A DNA stretch of 64,000 nucleotides from assembly GCF_028656935.1 (NCBI RefSeq), contig NZ_JAMDGZ010000002.1:186001-250000 (forward strand), read 5' to 3'. The translations under genes were made by a program, and so were the position numbers. Under the pieces are notes generated by a model. That model ran no database searches, had not been told where the DNA came from, and saw only the letters and a list, made by a program, of their open reading frames with translations. Below, piece by piece: positions 37,759 to 48,543 of this stretch (within the stretch, counting starts at the first letter, position 1; each line of letters begins with the position of its first letter). Source of the stretch: Pseudomonas rubra. GTDB taxonomy: Bacteria; Pseudomonadota; Gammaproteobacteria; Pseudomonadales; Pseudomonadaceae.

Positions 37759-38846
37759 TGGGCCACCCCGCTGTCCTTGCTTGCGGCGATTTCCACCTGC
37801 ATGCCCGGGTTGAGCAGCTGCCCACCTGCAACAACCACCGTTTCACCCCCCTTGAGGCCCTCGCCGACCACCACCTTGCCGGTGAGGTAGCGAATGACCT
37901 TGACCTGCTGCAGGCTGACTTTGTTGCCCTCGCCCACCACCCACACTGCCGGCTCATGCAGGGCCTTGGTCAGGGCCGACCAGGGCAACTCGATGCTTGG
38001 CTTGCCCTGAGCACTGCCGCTGGCGGTGACTGCCGAGCCCAGCTCCATGCCAGCGGGAACTTCATCCAGAGCGATCTTGACCTGCACGGTGCCACTTTTT
38101 GCCGAGACCGTCGGGGTCACTTCACGCACATGCCCCCGCGCCTGGACCTTGGGGTTGTCCACCAGGCTGACGGTGATCGCTTTCTTGCTCGGCTCAGCCA
38201 TCAGCAACGACTCGTACACATTGAACACCGCATCGCGTTCACCATCGCGGGCCAGGCTGAAGATCGGCACCGTGGCCTGAACCACCTGGCCGACTTCGGC
38301 CTGACGCTCGGTAATCACCCCGTCCGCCTCGGCCACCAGCGCGGTGTAGCTCAATTGATCGCGGGCATTGGCCAACTGTGCCTGGGCGGCTTTCAAGGCG
38401 CTCTGGCTACTGCGCAGGGCGGCTTCGGCGGAATCGTATTCGCTCTGGCTGGTATAGCCCTTGGGCAACAGCTTCTGCTGGCGGACGAAGGCGGCGGCGC
38501 TCTGGGTCACCCGCGCCTGTTCGGCGAAGACCTCGGCCTTGGCCGAATCGACAGTGGTCTGCAGGTCCTTGGGGTCAAGCCTGGCCAGGACCTGGTTGGC
38601 CTTGATGTGATCGCCGACATCGACGCTGCGAGAAATGATCTTGCCGCCCACGCGAAAGGACAGGTCGGTCTGCACCCGCGCCTGGACATCACCTGTCAGG
38701 GTCACCGAAGCGCCGAAATCACTGGGCTGTACACGTTGCACGCCAACCCTGGGCAGTTCGATTTCAGCGGTTTTTTTCTCACCGCACCCGGTCAGCAGCA
38801 GTAACCCCCCCAGACAGGCAAGCGATAAAGGACGCAACACCCTCAT
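37755..38846 (-). CDS. triA: RND periplasmic adaptor lipoprotein, TriA-like
   Basis: A 363 aa membrane fusion protein with lipobox LLLLTGCGEKK, a lipoyl half (ISRSVDVGDHIKANQVLARLDP), a helical hairpin and a second lipoyl half (ITERQAEVGQVVQATVPIF). It is only moderately similar to its neighbour, so the two adaptors are distinct rather than a recent duplication. ATG 38846 follows AAGGAG; the ATG 15 bases upstream is less well placed. First gene of the operon. Promoter elements were not clear, and no adjacent regulator is evident. Confidence 0.88.
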   Translation of the reverse strand: MRVLRPLSLACLGGLLLLTGCGEKKTAEIELPRVGVQRVQPSDFGASVTLTGDVQARVQTDLSFRVGGKIISRSVDVGDHIKANQVLARLDPKDLQTTVDSAKAEVFAEQARVTQSAAAFVRQQKLLPKGYTSQSEYDSAEAALRSSQSALKAAQAQLANARDQLSYTALVAEADGVITERQAEVGQVVQATVPIFSLARDGERDAVFNVYESLLMAEPSKKAITVSLVDNPKVQARGHVREVTPTVSAKSGTVQVKIALDEVPAGMELGSAVTASGSAQGKPSIELPWSALTKALHEPAVWVVGEGNKVSLQQVKVIRYLTGKVVVGEGLKGGETVVVAGGQLLNPGMQVEIAASKDSGVAQ

Positions 38847-38978
38847 GCAGGCTCCTTGCATGTGCCAGATCTAATTAGGAATGCGAGTGTTAGCGTAGAT
38901 CAGGGTTTCCTTGATCGCTTGTCGGCATACACAATTCGTCCATTGCGCCGATTCGGCGATACTGCCCTCTTTGCCTGA

Positions 38979-40151
38979 ATGGACGCTGCCATGCTGACCA
39001 CCCTGGCTGTCACCAACTACCGCTCGATCAATCATCTGGTACTACCGCTGGCACGCCTGAATGTCATCACCGGGCCCAACGGCAGTGGCAAGTCCAACCT
39101 GTACAAGGCCTTGCGCCTGCTCGCCGAAACCGCGCAAGGCGGCGTGGTCAATGCGCTGGCGGCGGAGGGCGGGCTGGACTCAACGTTCTGGGCCGGCCCC
39201 GAGCAGATCAGCCGACGCATGAGCAACGGCGAAGTCGCCATCCAGGGCGGCCCGCGCCAGAACGCACGGCGCTTGCGCCTGGGCTTTACTGACGAAGAGT
39301 TCGGTTACGCCATTGGCCTGGGCTTGCCGGAGCCGAGCAAATCACGTTTTGCCCTCGACCCGCAGATCAAGCGCGAAAGCATCTGGGCAGGCCCGCTGTA
39401 CCGCCCGGCCAGCCTGCTGGTGGATCGCCAGGGGCCGATGGTCAAGGTTCGCGAAGGACGGCAATGGGAGGTGCAAGCGCAGCACACGCCAAACTTCGAC
39501 AGCCTGTTCGACCAAGTTGGCAACCTGCGCTCTTCGCCCGAAGTGTTGCTGCTGCGCGAGCGCATTCGCGGCTGGCGCTTCTACGATCACTTTCGCACCG
39601 ACCGTGAAGCCCCGGCCCGGCGCCGGCAACTGGGTACGCGCACACCAGTGCTGCACCACGACGGCCGCGACCTGGCCGCTGCGCTACAGACGATTATCGA
39701 GATTGGCGACCCGGACGCCTTGCAAGCGACCATCGCTGATGCCTTCCCCGGCGCGCGCCTGGAAATCGATGCAGTGCCCGGTGGGGCGTTCGGCGTCTTG
39801 TTCTATCAAGAGGGTTTGTTGCGCCCACTCAGTGCTGCCGAGCTTTCGGACGGCACCTTGCGCTACCTGCTGCTGGTCGCCGCGCTGCTGACCCCAAGGC
39901 CGCCAACCATGATGGTGCTGAACGAGCCGGAAACCAGCTTGCACCCGGACTTGTTGCCAGCGCTGGCACGCTTGATCATCCGCGCGTCGGAGCAGTGTCA
40001 GGTATGGGTGGTGTCACATGCACGACGCTTGGTGGCGGCGCTGGAGCAGGATGCGACCTGCAACTCGATCGTACTGGAGAAGGTGCTGGGACAGACCCGC
40101 ATTGCCGGTCAGGGGATGCTGGACGAGCCGGCCTGGCACTGGCCGGAGTAA
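38979..40151 (+). CDS. lone AAA/ABC-type ATPase (RecF/SMC-like, COG4637 type)
   Basis: A 390 aa ATPase with an SMC/RecF-like head: LAVTNYRSINHLVLPL, Walker A (GPNGSGKSNLYKALRLL, residues about 30-45), Q-loop region, signature-like LSDGTLRYLLLVAALL, Walker B with catalytic Glu (MMVLNEPETSLHPDLLPAL) and a switch His (VVSHARRL). There is no nuclease domain such as the TOPRIM of OLD proteins. It stands alone between triA (divergent) and the spu genes. The ATG at 38979 has no clear ribosome-binding site; ATG 38991 is an alternative. Function is unknown; DNA repair or defence are only possibilities. Confidence 0.85.
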   Translation: MDAAMLTTLAVTNYRSINHLVLPLARLNVITGPNGSGKSNLYKALRLLAETAQGGVVNALAAEGGLDSTFWAGPEQISRRMSNGEVAIQGGPRQNARRLRLGFTDEEFGYAIGLGLPEPSKSRFALDPQIKRESIWAGPLYRPASLLVDRQGPMVKVREGRQWEVQAQHTPNFDSLFDQVGNLRSSPEVLLLRERIRGWRFYDHFRTDREAPARRRQLGTRTPVLHHDGRDLAAALQTIIEIGDPDALQATIADAFPGARLEIDAVPGGAFGVLFYQEGLLRPLSAAELSDGTLRYLLLVAALLTPRPPTMMVLNEPETSLHPDLLPALARLIIRASEQCQVWVVSHARRLVAALEQDATCNSIVLEKVLGQTRIAGQGMLDEPAWHWPE

Positions 40152-40165
40152 AAACCAGAAGGCCC

Positions 40166-40236
40166 CATCGCTGGCAAGCCAGCTCCCACAGGGCCTGCTT
40201 GACACAGAACCTGTGGGAGCCGGCTTGCCGGCGATG
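40166..40236. repeat. paired REP palindrome between ATPase gene and spuH
   Basis: Inverted 24-bp arms 40166-40189 and 40213-40236 with two or three mismatches (GCTGGCAAGCCAGC versus GCCGGCAAGCCGGC) and a 23-base loop. It fills the gap between two convergent genes. Confidence 0.88.
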
Positions 40237-40248
40237 AGGCCCGTCAGA

Positions 40249-41139
40249 TCACGCCGAAACCGGCGTCGGCGCGCGACGCACGTCCGGTTGTTTCCACGAG
40301 TCGGCAGCGCTTTCTTCGATCGCCTGCTGAATCGCCCGGCGACGACGCTCTTCGGCCTGGCGGCTGAAGTACCAGACCATGAAGGTCACCAGCGACACGC
40401 TGAGCAGGATCAGGCTGGCCACCGCGTTGATTTCCGGCTTCACGCCCAGACGCACGGCAGAGAAGACTTCCATCGGCAGGGTGGTCGAGCCCGGGCCGGA
40501 GACGAAGCTGGCCAGTACCAGGTCATCCAGCGACAGGGCAAAGGACATCATCCCGCCCGCCGCCAGGGACGGTGCGATCATCGGAATGGTGATCAGGAAG
40601 AACACCTTCCATGGCCGTGCACCGAGGTCCATGGCCGCTTCTTCGATCGACAGGTCCAGCTCACGCAAGCGCGCCGATACCACCACCGCCACATAGGCTG
40701 CGCAGAAGGTGGTGTGGGCGATCCAGATGGTGACGATACCGCGCTCCTGCGGCCAGCCGATCATCTGCGCCATGGCCACGAACAACAGCAACAGCGACAG
40801 GCCAGTGATCACCTCGGGCATGACCAATGGCGCAGTGACCAGGCCACCGAACAGGGTACGGCCCTTGAAACGCGTGACCCGGGTCAGCACGAAGGCTGCC
40901 AGGGTACCCAGCGCCACCGCGGCGATCGCCGTGTAGCAGGCGATCTCCAGCGAGCGCATCACCGAGCCCATCAACTGGGTGTTGTCGAGCAGGCCGACGT
41001 ACCACTTCACCGACCAGCCGCCCCACACCGTCACAAGCTTGGAGGCGTTGAACGAGTAAATCACCAGGATCAACATGGGCAGGTAGATGAACAGCAGACC
41101 CAGGACCAACATCAATTTGGAGAAACTGAAACGCTTCAT
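40249..41139 (-). CDS. spuH: polyamine ABC transporter permease (PotI/SpuH)
   Basis: One of two inner-membrane permeases of a putrescine/spermidine importer, 296 aa with about six membrane segments. It has the family motif EAAMDLGARPWKVFFLITIPM and the typical N-terminus (LGLLFIYLPMLILVIYSFN). It is last in the operon spuBCDEFGH. Its start overlaps spuG by 4 bases. Confidence 0.93.
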   Translation of the reverse strand: MKRFSFSKLMLVLGLLFIYLPMLILVIYSFNASKLVTVWGGWSVKWYVGLLDNTQLMGSVMRSLEIACYTAIAAVALGTLAAFVLTRVTRFKGRTLFGGLVTAPLVMPEVITGLSLLLLFVAMAQMIGWPQERGIVTIWIAHTTFCAAYVAVVVSARLRELDLSIEEAAMDLGARPWKVFFLITIPMIAPSLAAGGMMSFALSLDDLVLASFVSGPGSTTLPMEVFSAVRLGVKPEINAVASLILLSVSLVTFMVWYFSRQAEERRRRAIQQAIEESAADSWKQPDVRRAPTPVSA

Positions 41140-42056
41140 GCCCTGCCCTCCATCTCTTTGGCCTGACTACGGTTGAACAGCAGGATCGGTACGATCAGGA
41201 TCGCCAGCATCACTACCGCCAGGGCAGAGGCCACCGGCCAGTCACGGTTGTTGAAGAACTCTTGCCAGAGCACTTTACCGATCATCAGGGTTTCCGGGCC
41301 GCCGAGCAGCTCAGGAATGACGAACTCACCCACCACCGGAATGAACACCAGCATGCAGCCGGCGATGATGCCGTTCTTCGACAGCGGCACGGTGATTTTC
41401 CAGAAACTGTTGAAGGTGCTCGAACCCAGGTCCGAAGCCGCCTCAAGCAAGCTTTGATCATGCTTCACCAGGTTGGCGTAGAGCGGCAGGATCATGAACG
41501 GCAGGTACGAATAGACCACGCCGATATACACCGCAAGGTTGGTGTTGAGGATCTGCAAGGGCTGATCGATCAGGCCCAGCCACATCAGGAAGGCATTGAG
41601 CAGGCCGTTGTTGCTGAGGATGCCCATCCAGGCATACACGCGAATCAGGATCGCCGTCCAGGTCGGCATCATGATCAGCAGCAACAGCACGGTCTGGGAT
41701 TCCTTGCGCGCATTGGCAATGGCGTAGGCCATCGGATAGCCGATCAGCAGGCACAGCAGCGTGCTGAAGAAGGCCATCTTCAACGAGCCCAGGTATGCCG
41801 AGATGTACAGCTCGTCCTCGGTCAACAGGCCATAGTTGGCCAGGTTGAGCACTACTTGCAGCTTGTCTTCGACGTAGCTGTAGATCTCTGTGTACGGCGG
41901 GATCGCCACATCGGCTTCAGCGAAGCTGATCTTCAGGACGATGAAGAACGGCAGCATGAAGAACAGGAACAGCCAGATGAACGGCACGCCGATCACCAGA
42001 TGGCGCCCCTCGGGCTTTATTCGGTTGAAGGCTCGCTTGAGCTTGCGCGCGTTCAT
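41136..42056 (-). CDS. spuG: polyamine ABC transporter permease (PotH/SpuG)
   Basis: Partner permease, 306 aa with about six membrane segments and the coupling motif EAASDLGSSTFNSFWKITVPLS. The N-terminus (HLVIGVPFIWLFLFFMLPFFIVLKIS) is typical of PotH. It overlaps spuF and spuH by 4 bases each, so the transporter subunits are translationally coupled. Confidence 0.93.
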   Translation of the reverse strand: MNARKLKRAFNRIKPEGRHLVIGVPFIWLFLFFMLPFFIVLKISFAEADVAIPPYTEIYSYVEDKLQVVLNLANYGLLTEDELYISAYLGSLKMAFFSTLLCLLIGYPMAYAIANARKESQTVLLLLIMMPTWTAILIRVYAWMGILSNNGLLNAFLMWLGLIDQPLQILNTNLAVYIGVVYSYLPFMILPLYANLVKHDQSLLEAASDLGSSTFNSFWKITVPLSKNGIIAGCMLVFIPVVGEFVIPELLGGPETLMIGKVLWQEFFNNRDWPVASALAVVMLAILIVPILLFNRSQAKEMEGRA

Positions 42057-43195
42057 GACCGCAATACCACGCCGCTGTCATCCTCCCACCAGACATAAAC
42101 CTGGTCATCCCAGGTCGGCCGGGTGCCCTGGCGCTCGGCGTTGGCGACGAACGACTGGACGATCTTGCCGCCAGGCAGTTCGACGTAGAACACCGAATGG
42201 CCGCCCAGATAAGCGATGTCGTGCACTTTGCCGCGCGACCAGTTGTGCTCGCAGGTCGGCTGCTCGGTGGTCACCAGCAGTTTTTCCGGACGCAGGGCGT
42301 AGGTGATGCGCTTGTCTTCCACCGAGGTGGTGACACCGTGGCCAACATAAATACGCCGCTCAAGCTCGGGGCTTGCGATCACCGCGTGGCCTTCCGCGTC
42401 GTCGACCACTTCGCCTTCGAACAGGTTGACGTTACCGATGAACTCGCAGACCAGGCGGCTGGTCGGGGTTTCATAGATGTCGATCGGGCTGCCGATCTGG
42501 GCGATCCAGCCCAGGTGCATGATGGCGATGCGCTGGGCCATGGTCATGGCCTCTTCCTGGTCGTGGGTCACCATCACGCAGGTCACGCCGACCCGCTCGA
42601 TGATCTCCACCAACTCCAGTTGCATCTGCGAACGCAGCTTCTTGTCCAGCGCGCCCATCGGCTCATCGAGCAGCAGCAGTTTGGGCCGCTTGGCCAGCGA
42701 GCGGGCCAGGGCCACACGCTGACGCTGGCCACCGGAGAGCTGGTGCGGCTTACGCTTGGCGTACTGGCTCATGTGCACCAGTTTGAGCATCTCGGCCACG
42801 CGGGCGTCGATCTCGGACTTGGGCATGCGGTCCTGCTGCAGGCCGAAGGCGATGTTCTGGGCCACGGTCATGTGCGGGAACAGCGCGTACGACTGGAACA
42901 TCATGTTGATCGGCCGCTCGTAGGGCGGCATATCAGTGATGTCTACACCATCGAGGAAGATACGCCCCTCGGTTGGTCGTTCGAAGCCGGCGAGCATGCG
43001 CAGCAAGGTGGATTTACCCGAACCCGAGCCACCGAGCAGGGCGAAGATCTCGCCCTTCTTGATTTCCAGGGACACATCGTCCACGGCGACCGTTTCGTCG
43101 AACTTTTTCGTGACCCGGTCGATTTTGACCAGCACCTGTTTAGGTTGCTGGTCGCCCTCGAGGGCTTTCTTATAGGCACCGGAGGCAACTGCCAT
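42053..43195 (-). CDS. spuF: polyamine ABC transporter ATP-binding protein (PotG/SpuF)
   Basis: ATPase of the polyamine importer, 380 aa. It has Walker A (GGSGSGKSTLLRMLAG), signature (LSGGQRQRVALARSL), Walker B (LLLLDEPMGALDKKL), H-loop (VTHDQEEAM) and a C-terminal TOBE domain (from about residue 290, YALRPEKLLV). ATG 43195 has GGGAG upstream; an ATG 18 bases earlier lacks it. Confidence 0.94.
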   Translation of the reverse strand: MAVASGAYKKALEGDQQPKQVLVKIDRVTKKFDETVAVDDVSLEIKKGEIFALLGGSGSGKSTLLRMLAGFERPTEGRIFLDGVDITDMPPYERPINMMFQSYALFPHMTVAQNIAFGLQQDRMPKSEIDARVAEMLKLVHMSQYAKRKPHQLSGGQRQRVALARSLAKRPKLLLLDEPMGALDKKLRSQMQLELVEIIERVGVTCVMVTHDQEEAMTMAQRIAIMHLGWIAQIGSPIDIYETPTSRLVCEFIGNVNLFEGEVVDDAEGHAVIASPELERRIYVGHGVTTSVEDKRITYALRPEKLLVTTEQPTCEHNWSRGKVHDIAYLGGHSVFYVELPGGKIVQSFVANAERQGTRPTWDDQVYVWWEDDSGVVLRS

Positions 43196-43254
43196 TTGTG
43201 AAACTCCCAACAAGATTTTTTGCGCCCGCCCCTGCCGTGACGGACCCTGGATTT

Positions 43255-44361
<1,107 letters not shown>

Positions 44362-44477
44362 CTACAAAAGTGCTCGAGTCATACGGCAGAAATCCCTACC
44401 GGACTAGCAAACCGGCGCGCAACTTACCTTCGATACACATATACCGCAAAAACAAATTGCCACTTTTAGCGTCCTGA

Positions 44478-44497
44478 GGCGTGATTTGCACCACGCC
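44478..44497 (-). other. hairpin between spuD and spuE
   Basis: Stem GGCGTG/CACGCC with an 8-base loop, just after the spuD stop, with no clean T-tract. It may protect spuD mRNA or weaken read-through into spuE; inferred. Confidence 0.4.
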
Positions 44498-44512
44498 CCG
44501 GGTCAATCGGGC

Positions 44513-45610
44513 TTATTTGCCCGATTTGATCTTGGTCCAGCTGCGAGTGATCAAGCGCAGCGTGGCGGCGTCCAGGTCACTGATCGCGTACAGTTGCTTC
44601 TTCACTGCATCCGAAGGATAGATGCTTGGGTCGCTGGTAATGTCCTTGTCTACCAGCGGCGTAGAAGCCTTGTTACCGTTCGGGAAACGTACGGCATTGG
44701 TGATCTCGGCCATGATTTCCGGCTGCATCAGGAAGTCCATGAACTTATAGGCGGCGTCGACGTTGGTGGCATCTTTTGGAATGGCAACCATGTCATAGAA
44801 AGTACCGGCGCCTTCTTTCGGAATGGTGTAGGCCAGCTTGACCTTGTCACCGGCCTCTTTGGCCCGTGCCTTGGACTGCTCCAGGTCACCCGAATAACCC
44901 ACGGCCACGCAGATGTTGCCATTGGCCAGGTCCGAGATGTACTTGGAGGAGTGGAAGTAGCCGATCGACGGACGGACCTTCATGAACAGGTCTTCGGCTG
45001 CTTTGAGGTCAGCTTTGTCTTTACTGTTGGTCGGCTTGCCCAGGTAGTGCAGCGCCGCCGGGATCATTTCGGTCGGGGCATCGAGGAAGCTCACGCCGCA
45101 GCTCTTGAGCTTGGCGATGTTCTCAGGCTTGAACACCACGTCCCAGGAATCGATCTTGTCGACGCCCAGCGCCGCCTTGACCTTCTCAGGGTTATAACCG
45201 ATGCCGATGGAGCCCCACATGTACGGGAACGCATGCTTGTTGCCCGGGTCGCTGGCATCGCCAACGGCCTTGAGCAAGTCTTCGTCGAGGTTCTTCCAGT
45301 TTGCCAGCTTGGAGCGGTCCAGCTCCTGGTAGACGCCGGCCTTGATCTGCTTGGCCAGGAAGTTGTTCGACGGAATGACCACGTCGTAGCCGGACTTGCC
45401 GGCCAGCAGTTTGGCTTCCAGGGTTTCGTTACTGTCGAAGACGTCGTAAACGACCTTGATGCCACTTTGCTTTTCGAACTTAGCGACGGTATCCGGCGCG
45501 ATGTAGTCAGACCAGTTGTAAACGTGAACAACCTTGTCATCCGCTTGAACAGCACTGGCCATGGCGCCCATCAGGGACATAGCCAACAACGTCTTGCCCA
45601 ATTTCTTCAT
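44513..45610 (-). CDS. spuD: polyamine periplasmic binding protein (first copy, SpuD-like)
   Basis: A 365 aa PotF-type binding protein with a signal peptide ([16 protein letters not shown]) and [44 protein letters not shown]. It is clearly paralogous to the SpuE-like protein. In P. aeruginosa SpuD binds putrescine. ATG 45610 follows CTGGAG and starts the signal peptide; upstream ATG readings add 20 residues without signal character. About eleven Met and two Cys. Confidence 0.9.
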   Translation of the reverse strand: MKKLGKTLLAMSLMGAMASAVQADDKVVHVYNWSDYIAPDTVAKFEKQSGIKVVYDVFDSNETLEAKLLAGKSGYDVVIPSNNFLAKQIKAGVYQELDRSKLANWKNLDEDLLKAVGDASDPGNKHAFPYMWGSIGIGYNPEKVKAALGVDKIDSWDVVFKPENIAKLKSCGVSFLDAPTEMIPAALHYLGKPTNSKDKADLKAAEDLFMKVRPSIGYFHSSKYISDLANGNICVAVGYSGDLEQSKARAKEAGDKVKLAYTIPKEGAGTFYDMVAIPKDATNVDAAYKFMDFLMQPEIMAEITNAVRFPNGNKASTPLVDKDITSDPSIYPSDAVKKQLYAISDLDAATLRLITRSWTKIKSGK

Positions 45611-45778
45611 GCGTAATGCTCCAGAATTTTTATTTAGCCATCTGTTCAGCGGCCGGCTTATTCGGCGCAAGCTCCGAGCGACTGAAACAGCCGCTAGTCT
45701 GGCAAGTTACAAGGCGCTCTTTCAACAAAAGAGGCACCTTGAAACTCATTGATGCCATTACGCTAGCCTAGCACTTGG

Positions 45779-47137
45779 CTAGTTCAGTGCTTCGAGCGTC
45801 AAGTCCAGGCATTTGCGCGCCTTTTCCACCAGCTCGTCGATCTCTGCGTGGCTGATCACCAGCGGCGGAGCGATGATCATGGTGTCGCCCACGGCGCGCA
45901 TGATCAGGCCGTTGTCGAAGCAGTGCTGGCGGCAGATCATGCCGGCGCCCTGACCTTCGTAACGGGCGCGGGTAGCCTTGTCCTTGACCAGCTCGATAGC
46001 ACCGAGCATGCCCAGGCCGCGGACTTCACCCACCAGCGGGTGATCGCCCAGCTCCCGCAGACGCTTTTGCAAATACGGTGCCGTTTCTGCGTGAACACGC
46101 TCGATGATCTTCTCGTCGCGCAGAATCCGCAGGTTTTCCAGGCCCACCGCTGCCGCCACCGGGTGACCGGAGTAGGTGAAGCCGTGGTTGAAGTCGCCGC
46201 CTTCGCTGAGCACCTTGGCCACTTCGTCACGCACGATCACACCGCCCATGGGGATGTAACCGGAGGTAAGGCCTTTGGCGATGGTCATCAAGTCAGGTTT
46301 GAGGTCGTAATAATCGGAACCGAACCACTCGCCGGTGCGACCAAAGCCACAGATCACTTCGTCGGCGATGAACAGGATCTCGTACTTGGCGAGGATTTCC
46401 TTGATCTTCGGCCAGTAGCTGTCTGGCGGAATGATCACGCCGCCTGCACCCTGGATCGGCTCGGCGATAAAGGCCGCGACCTTGTCTTCGCCGACTTCGA
46501 GGATTTTCTTTTCCAACTGCTCGGCTGCCCACACGCCGAACGCGTCCGGGGTCATATCGCCGCCTTCACCGAACCAGTACGGCTGCGGGATATGCTCGAT
46601 GCCCGGCAGCGTGCCGGCTTGATCATGCATGCCTTTCATACCACCCAGGGCGGCGCCGGCCACGGTGGAACCGTGGTAACCGTTGAGGCGGCCAATGATC
46701 ACCTGCTTCTGCGGCTTGCCCTTGAGCGCCCAGTAATGGCGGACCATGCGCAGGTTGGTGTCGTTGCCTTCAGAACCGGAACCGGTGAAGAACACATGGG
46801 TCATGCCTTCTGGCGCCACGGCGCAAACTGCCTTGGCCAGCTCCAGTGCCGGTGGGTGTGCAGTCTGGAAGAACAGGTTGTAGTACGGCAGCTCGCGCAT
46901 CTGTTCGGCAGCCACCTTAACCAGTTCTTCACGACCGTAACCGACCGCCACGCACCACAGGCCCGCCATGCCGTCGAGGATCTTGTTGCCCTCGCTGTCC
47001 CACAGGTGCACGCCCTCGGCTTTGGTGATGATCCGCGGCCCCTTCTCTTTCAGCTGTTTATAGTCACTGAAAGGTGCCAGGTGGTGCTCACTGCTAAGGG
47101 TTTGCCACTCACGGGTTTGCGGGTTGTTGACGCTCAT
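45779..47137 (-). CDS. spuC: polyamine:pyruvate aminotransferase
   Basis: A class III PLP aminotransferase (452 aa) that moves the amino group of putrescine or related amines to pyruvate. It has GLWCVAVGYGREELV near the N-terminus, the PLP-phosphate region FTGSGSEGNDTNLR, DEVICGFGRTGEWFGSDYY, and the catalytic Lys in LMTIAKGLTSGYIPMGG. It lies between spuB and spuD on the same strand, matching P. aeruginosa spuC. Beta-alanine aminotransferase activity is an alternative within this family. Confidence 0.9.
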   Translation of the reverse strand: MSVNNPQTREWQTLSSEHHLAPFSDYKQLKEKGPRIITKAEGVHLWDSEGNKILDGMAGLWCVAVGYGREELVKVAAEQMRELPYYNLFFQTAHPPALELAKAVCAVAPEGMTHVFFTGSGSEGNDTNLRMVRHYWALKGKPQKQVIIGRLNGYHGSTVAGAALGGMKGMHDQAGTLPGIEHIPQPYWFGEGGDMTPDAFGVWAAEQLEKKILEVGEDKVAAFIAEPIQGAGGVIIPPDSYWPKIKEILAKYEILFIADEVICGFGRTGEWFGSDYYDLKPDLMTIAKGLTSGYIPMGGVIVRDEVAKVLSEGGDFNHGFTYSGHPVAAAVGLENLRILRDEKIIERVHAETAPYLQKRLRELGDHPLVGEVRGLGMLGAIELVKDKATRARYEGQGAGMICRQHCFDNGLIMRAVGDTMIIAPPLVISHAEIDELVEKARKCLDLTLEALN

Positions 47138-47184
47138 GTGCTTCTCCGTTTGTTGACGGCCGCGGTCCTGCGGCTCCGGGTTAG

Positions 47185-48543
47185 TCAGACCGCAAACAGC
47201 AGGAACTCTCGTTCCCAGGAGCTGATTACGCGTTTGAAGTTTTCATGCTCGGCGCGTTTGGTGGCGACGTAGCCTGCAATGAATTTCTTGCCCAGGTAGG
47301 GTTCCAGTGCCTTGCAGTTCTCCATGCGCTCCAGAGCGTCCTCGATGGTCAGTGGCAGGCGCAGGTTGCGCCGCTCGTAACCACGGCCCTGGACCGGCGC
47401 GCTTGGCTTGAGGCCTTCGACCATGCCGATATAGCCGCACAGCAGGCTGGCGGCGATCGCCAGGTACGGGTTGGCGTCGGCGCCTGGCAAGCGGTTCTCG
47501 ACCCGGCGGTTCTGCGGGCCGGCATCCGGTACGCGCAGGCCGACGGTGCGGTTCTCCTCGCCCCACTCGACGTTCACTGGCGCCGAAGTGTCGGGCAAGA
47601 AGCGGCGGAACGAGTTGACGTTCGGCGCGAACAGCGGCAGCACCACCGGGATGAACTTCTGCAGACCGCCGATGTGATTAAGGAACAGCTCGCTCATACG
47701 CCCATCTTCATCAGAGAAGATGTTCTTGCCGGTATGCACGTCGATGACGCTCTGGTGCAGGTGCATGGCACTGCCCGGCTCGCCGGTCATCGGCTTGGCC
47801 ATAAAGGTAGCGGCGACGTTATGTTTGAGCGCGGCCTCACGCATGGTGCGCTTGAACACCAGGATCTGGTCGGCCAGCGCCAGGGCATTGCCGTGACGGA
47901 AGTTGATTTCCATCTGCGCCGTGCCGTCTTCGTGGATCAGCGTGTCGAGGTCCAGGTTCTGCAGCTCGCACCAGTCGTAGACGTCCTCGAACAGCGGGTC
48001 AAATTCGTTGGCGGCTTCAATGGAGAACGACTGCCGGCCGGTTTCCGGACGCCCGGAGCGGCCGATCGGCGGCTGCAGGGGGAAGTCCGGGTCTTCGCAG
48101 CGCTTGGTCAGGTAGAACTCCATTTCAGGCGCCACGATCGGCTGCCAGCCCTTGTCGGCGTAGAGCTTCAGAACCTTCTTGAGCACGTTGCGCGGTGACA
48201 GCTCGACCGGGTTGCCCTGCTTGTCGTAGGTGTCGTGGATCACCTGGGCGGTCGGCTCGACAGCCCAGGGCACGAGAAACACCGCGTTCTCGTCGGGGCG
48301 GCAGATCATGTCGATGTCAGCCGGGTCGAGCAGTTCGTAATAGATGTCGTCATCGACATAGTCGCCGGTCACGGTCTGCAGCAAAACGCTCTCGGGCAGG
48401 CGCATGCCTTTTTCGGCGATGAACTTGTTGGTCGGCGAGATCTTGCCACGGGTGATACCGGTGAGGTCGCTGATCAGACACTCGACTTCGGTGATCTTGT
48501 GTTCTTTCAACCAATCGGTGAGCTGGTCGAGGTTGCTACTCAT
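47185..48543 (-). CDS. spuB: glutamate-putrescine ligase (glutamine synthetase family)
   Basis: A 452 aa glutamine-synthetase-like enzyme that gamma-glutamylates putrescine (PuuA-type) for catabolism. It has an N-terminal beta-grasp domain (EVECLISDLTGITRGKISP), the ATP/Glu-binding EMEFYLTKR, AQMEINFRHGNALALADQ, TFMAKPMTGEPGSAMHLHQS and the late NRRVENRLPGADANPY. It has no adenylylation Tyr loop typical of GlnA. First gene of the spu operon, divergent from a second enzyme of the same family (spuI). Confidence 0.92.
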   Translation of the reverse strand: MSSNLDQLTDWLKEHKITEVECLISDLTGITRGKISPTNKFIAEKGMRLPESVLLQTVTGDYVDDDIYYELLDPADIDMICRPDENAVFLVPWAVEPTAQVIHDTYDKQGNPVELSPRNVLKKVLKLYADKGWQPIVAPEMEFYLTKRCEDPDFPLQPPIGRSGRPETGRQSFSIEAANEFDPLFEDVYDWCELQNLDLDTLIHEDGTAQMEINFRHGNALALADQILVFKRTMREAALKHNVAATFMAKPMTGEPGSAMHLHQSVIDVHTGKNIFSDEDGRMSELFLNHIGGLQKFIPVVLPLFAPNVNSFRRFLPDTSAPVNVEWGEENRTVGLRVPDAGPQNRRVENRLPGADANPYLAIAASLLCGYIGMVEGLKPSAPVQGRGYERRNLRLPLTIEDALERMENCKALEPYLGKKFIAGYVATKRAEHENFKRVISSWEREFLLFAV

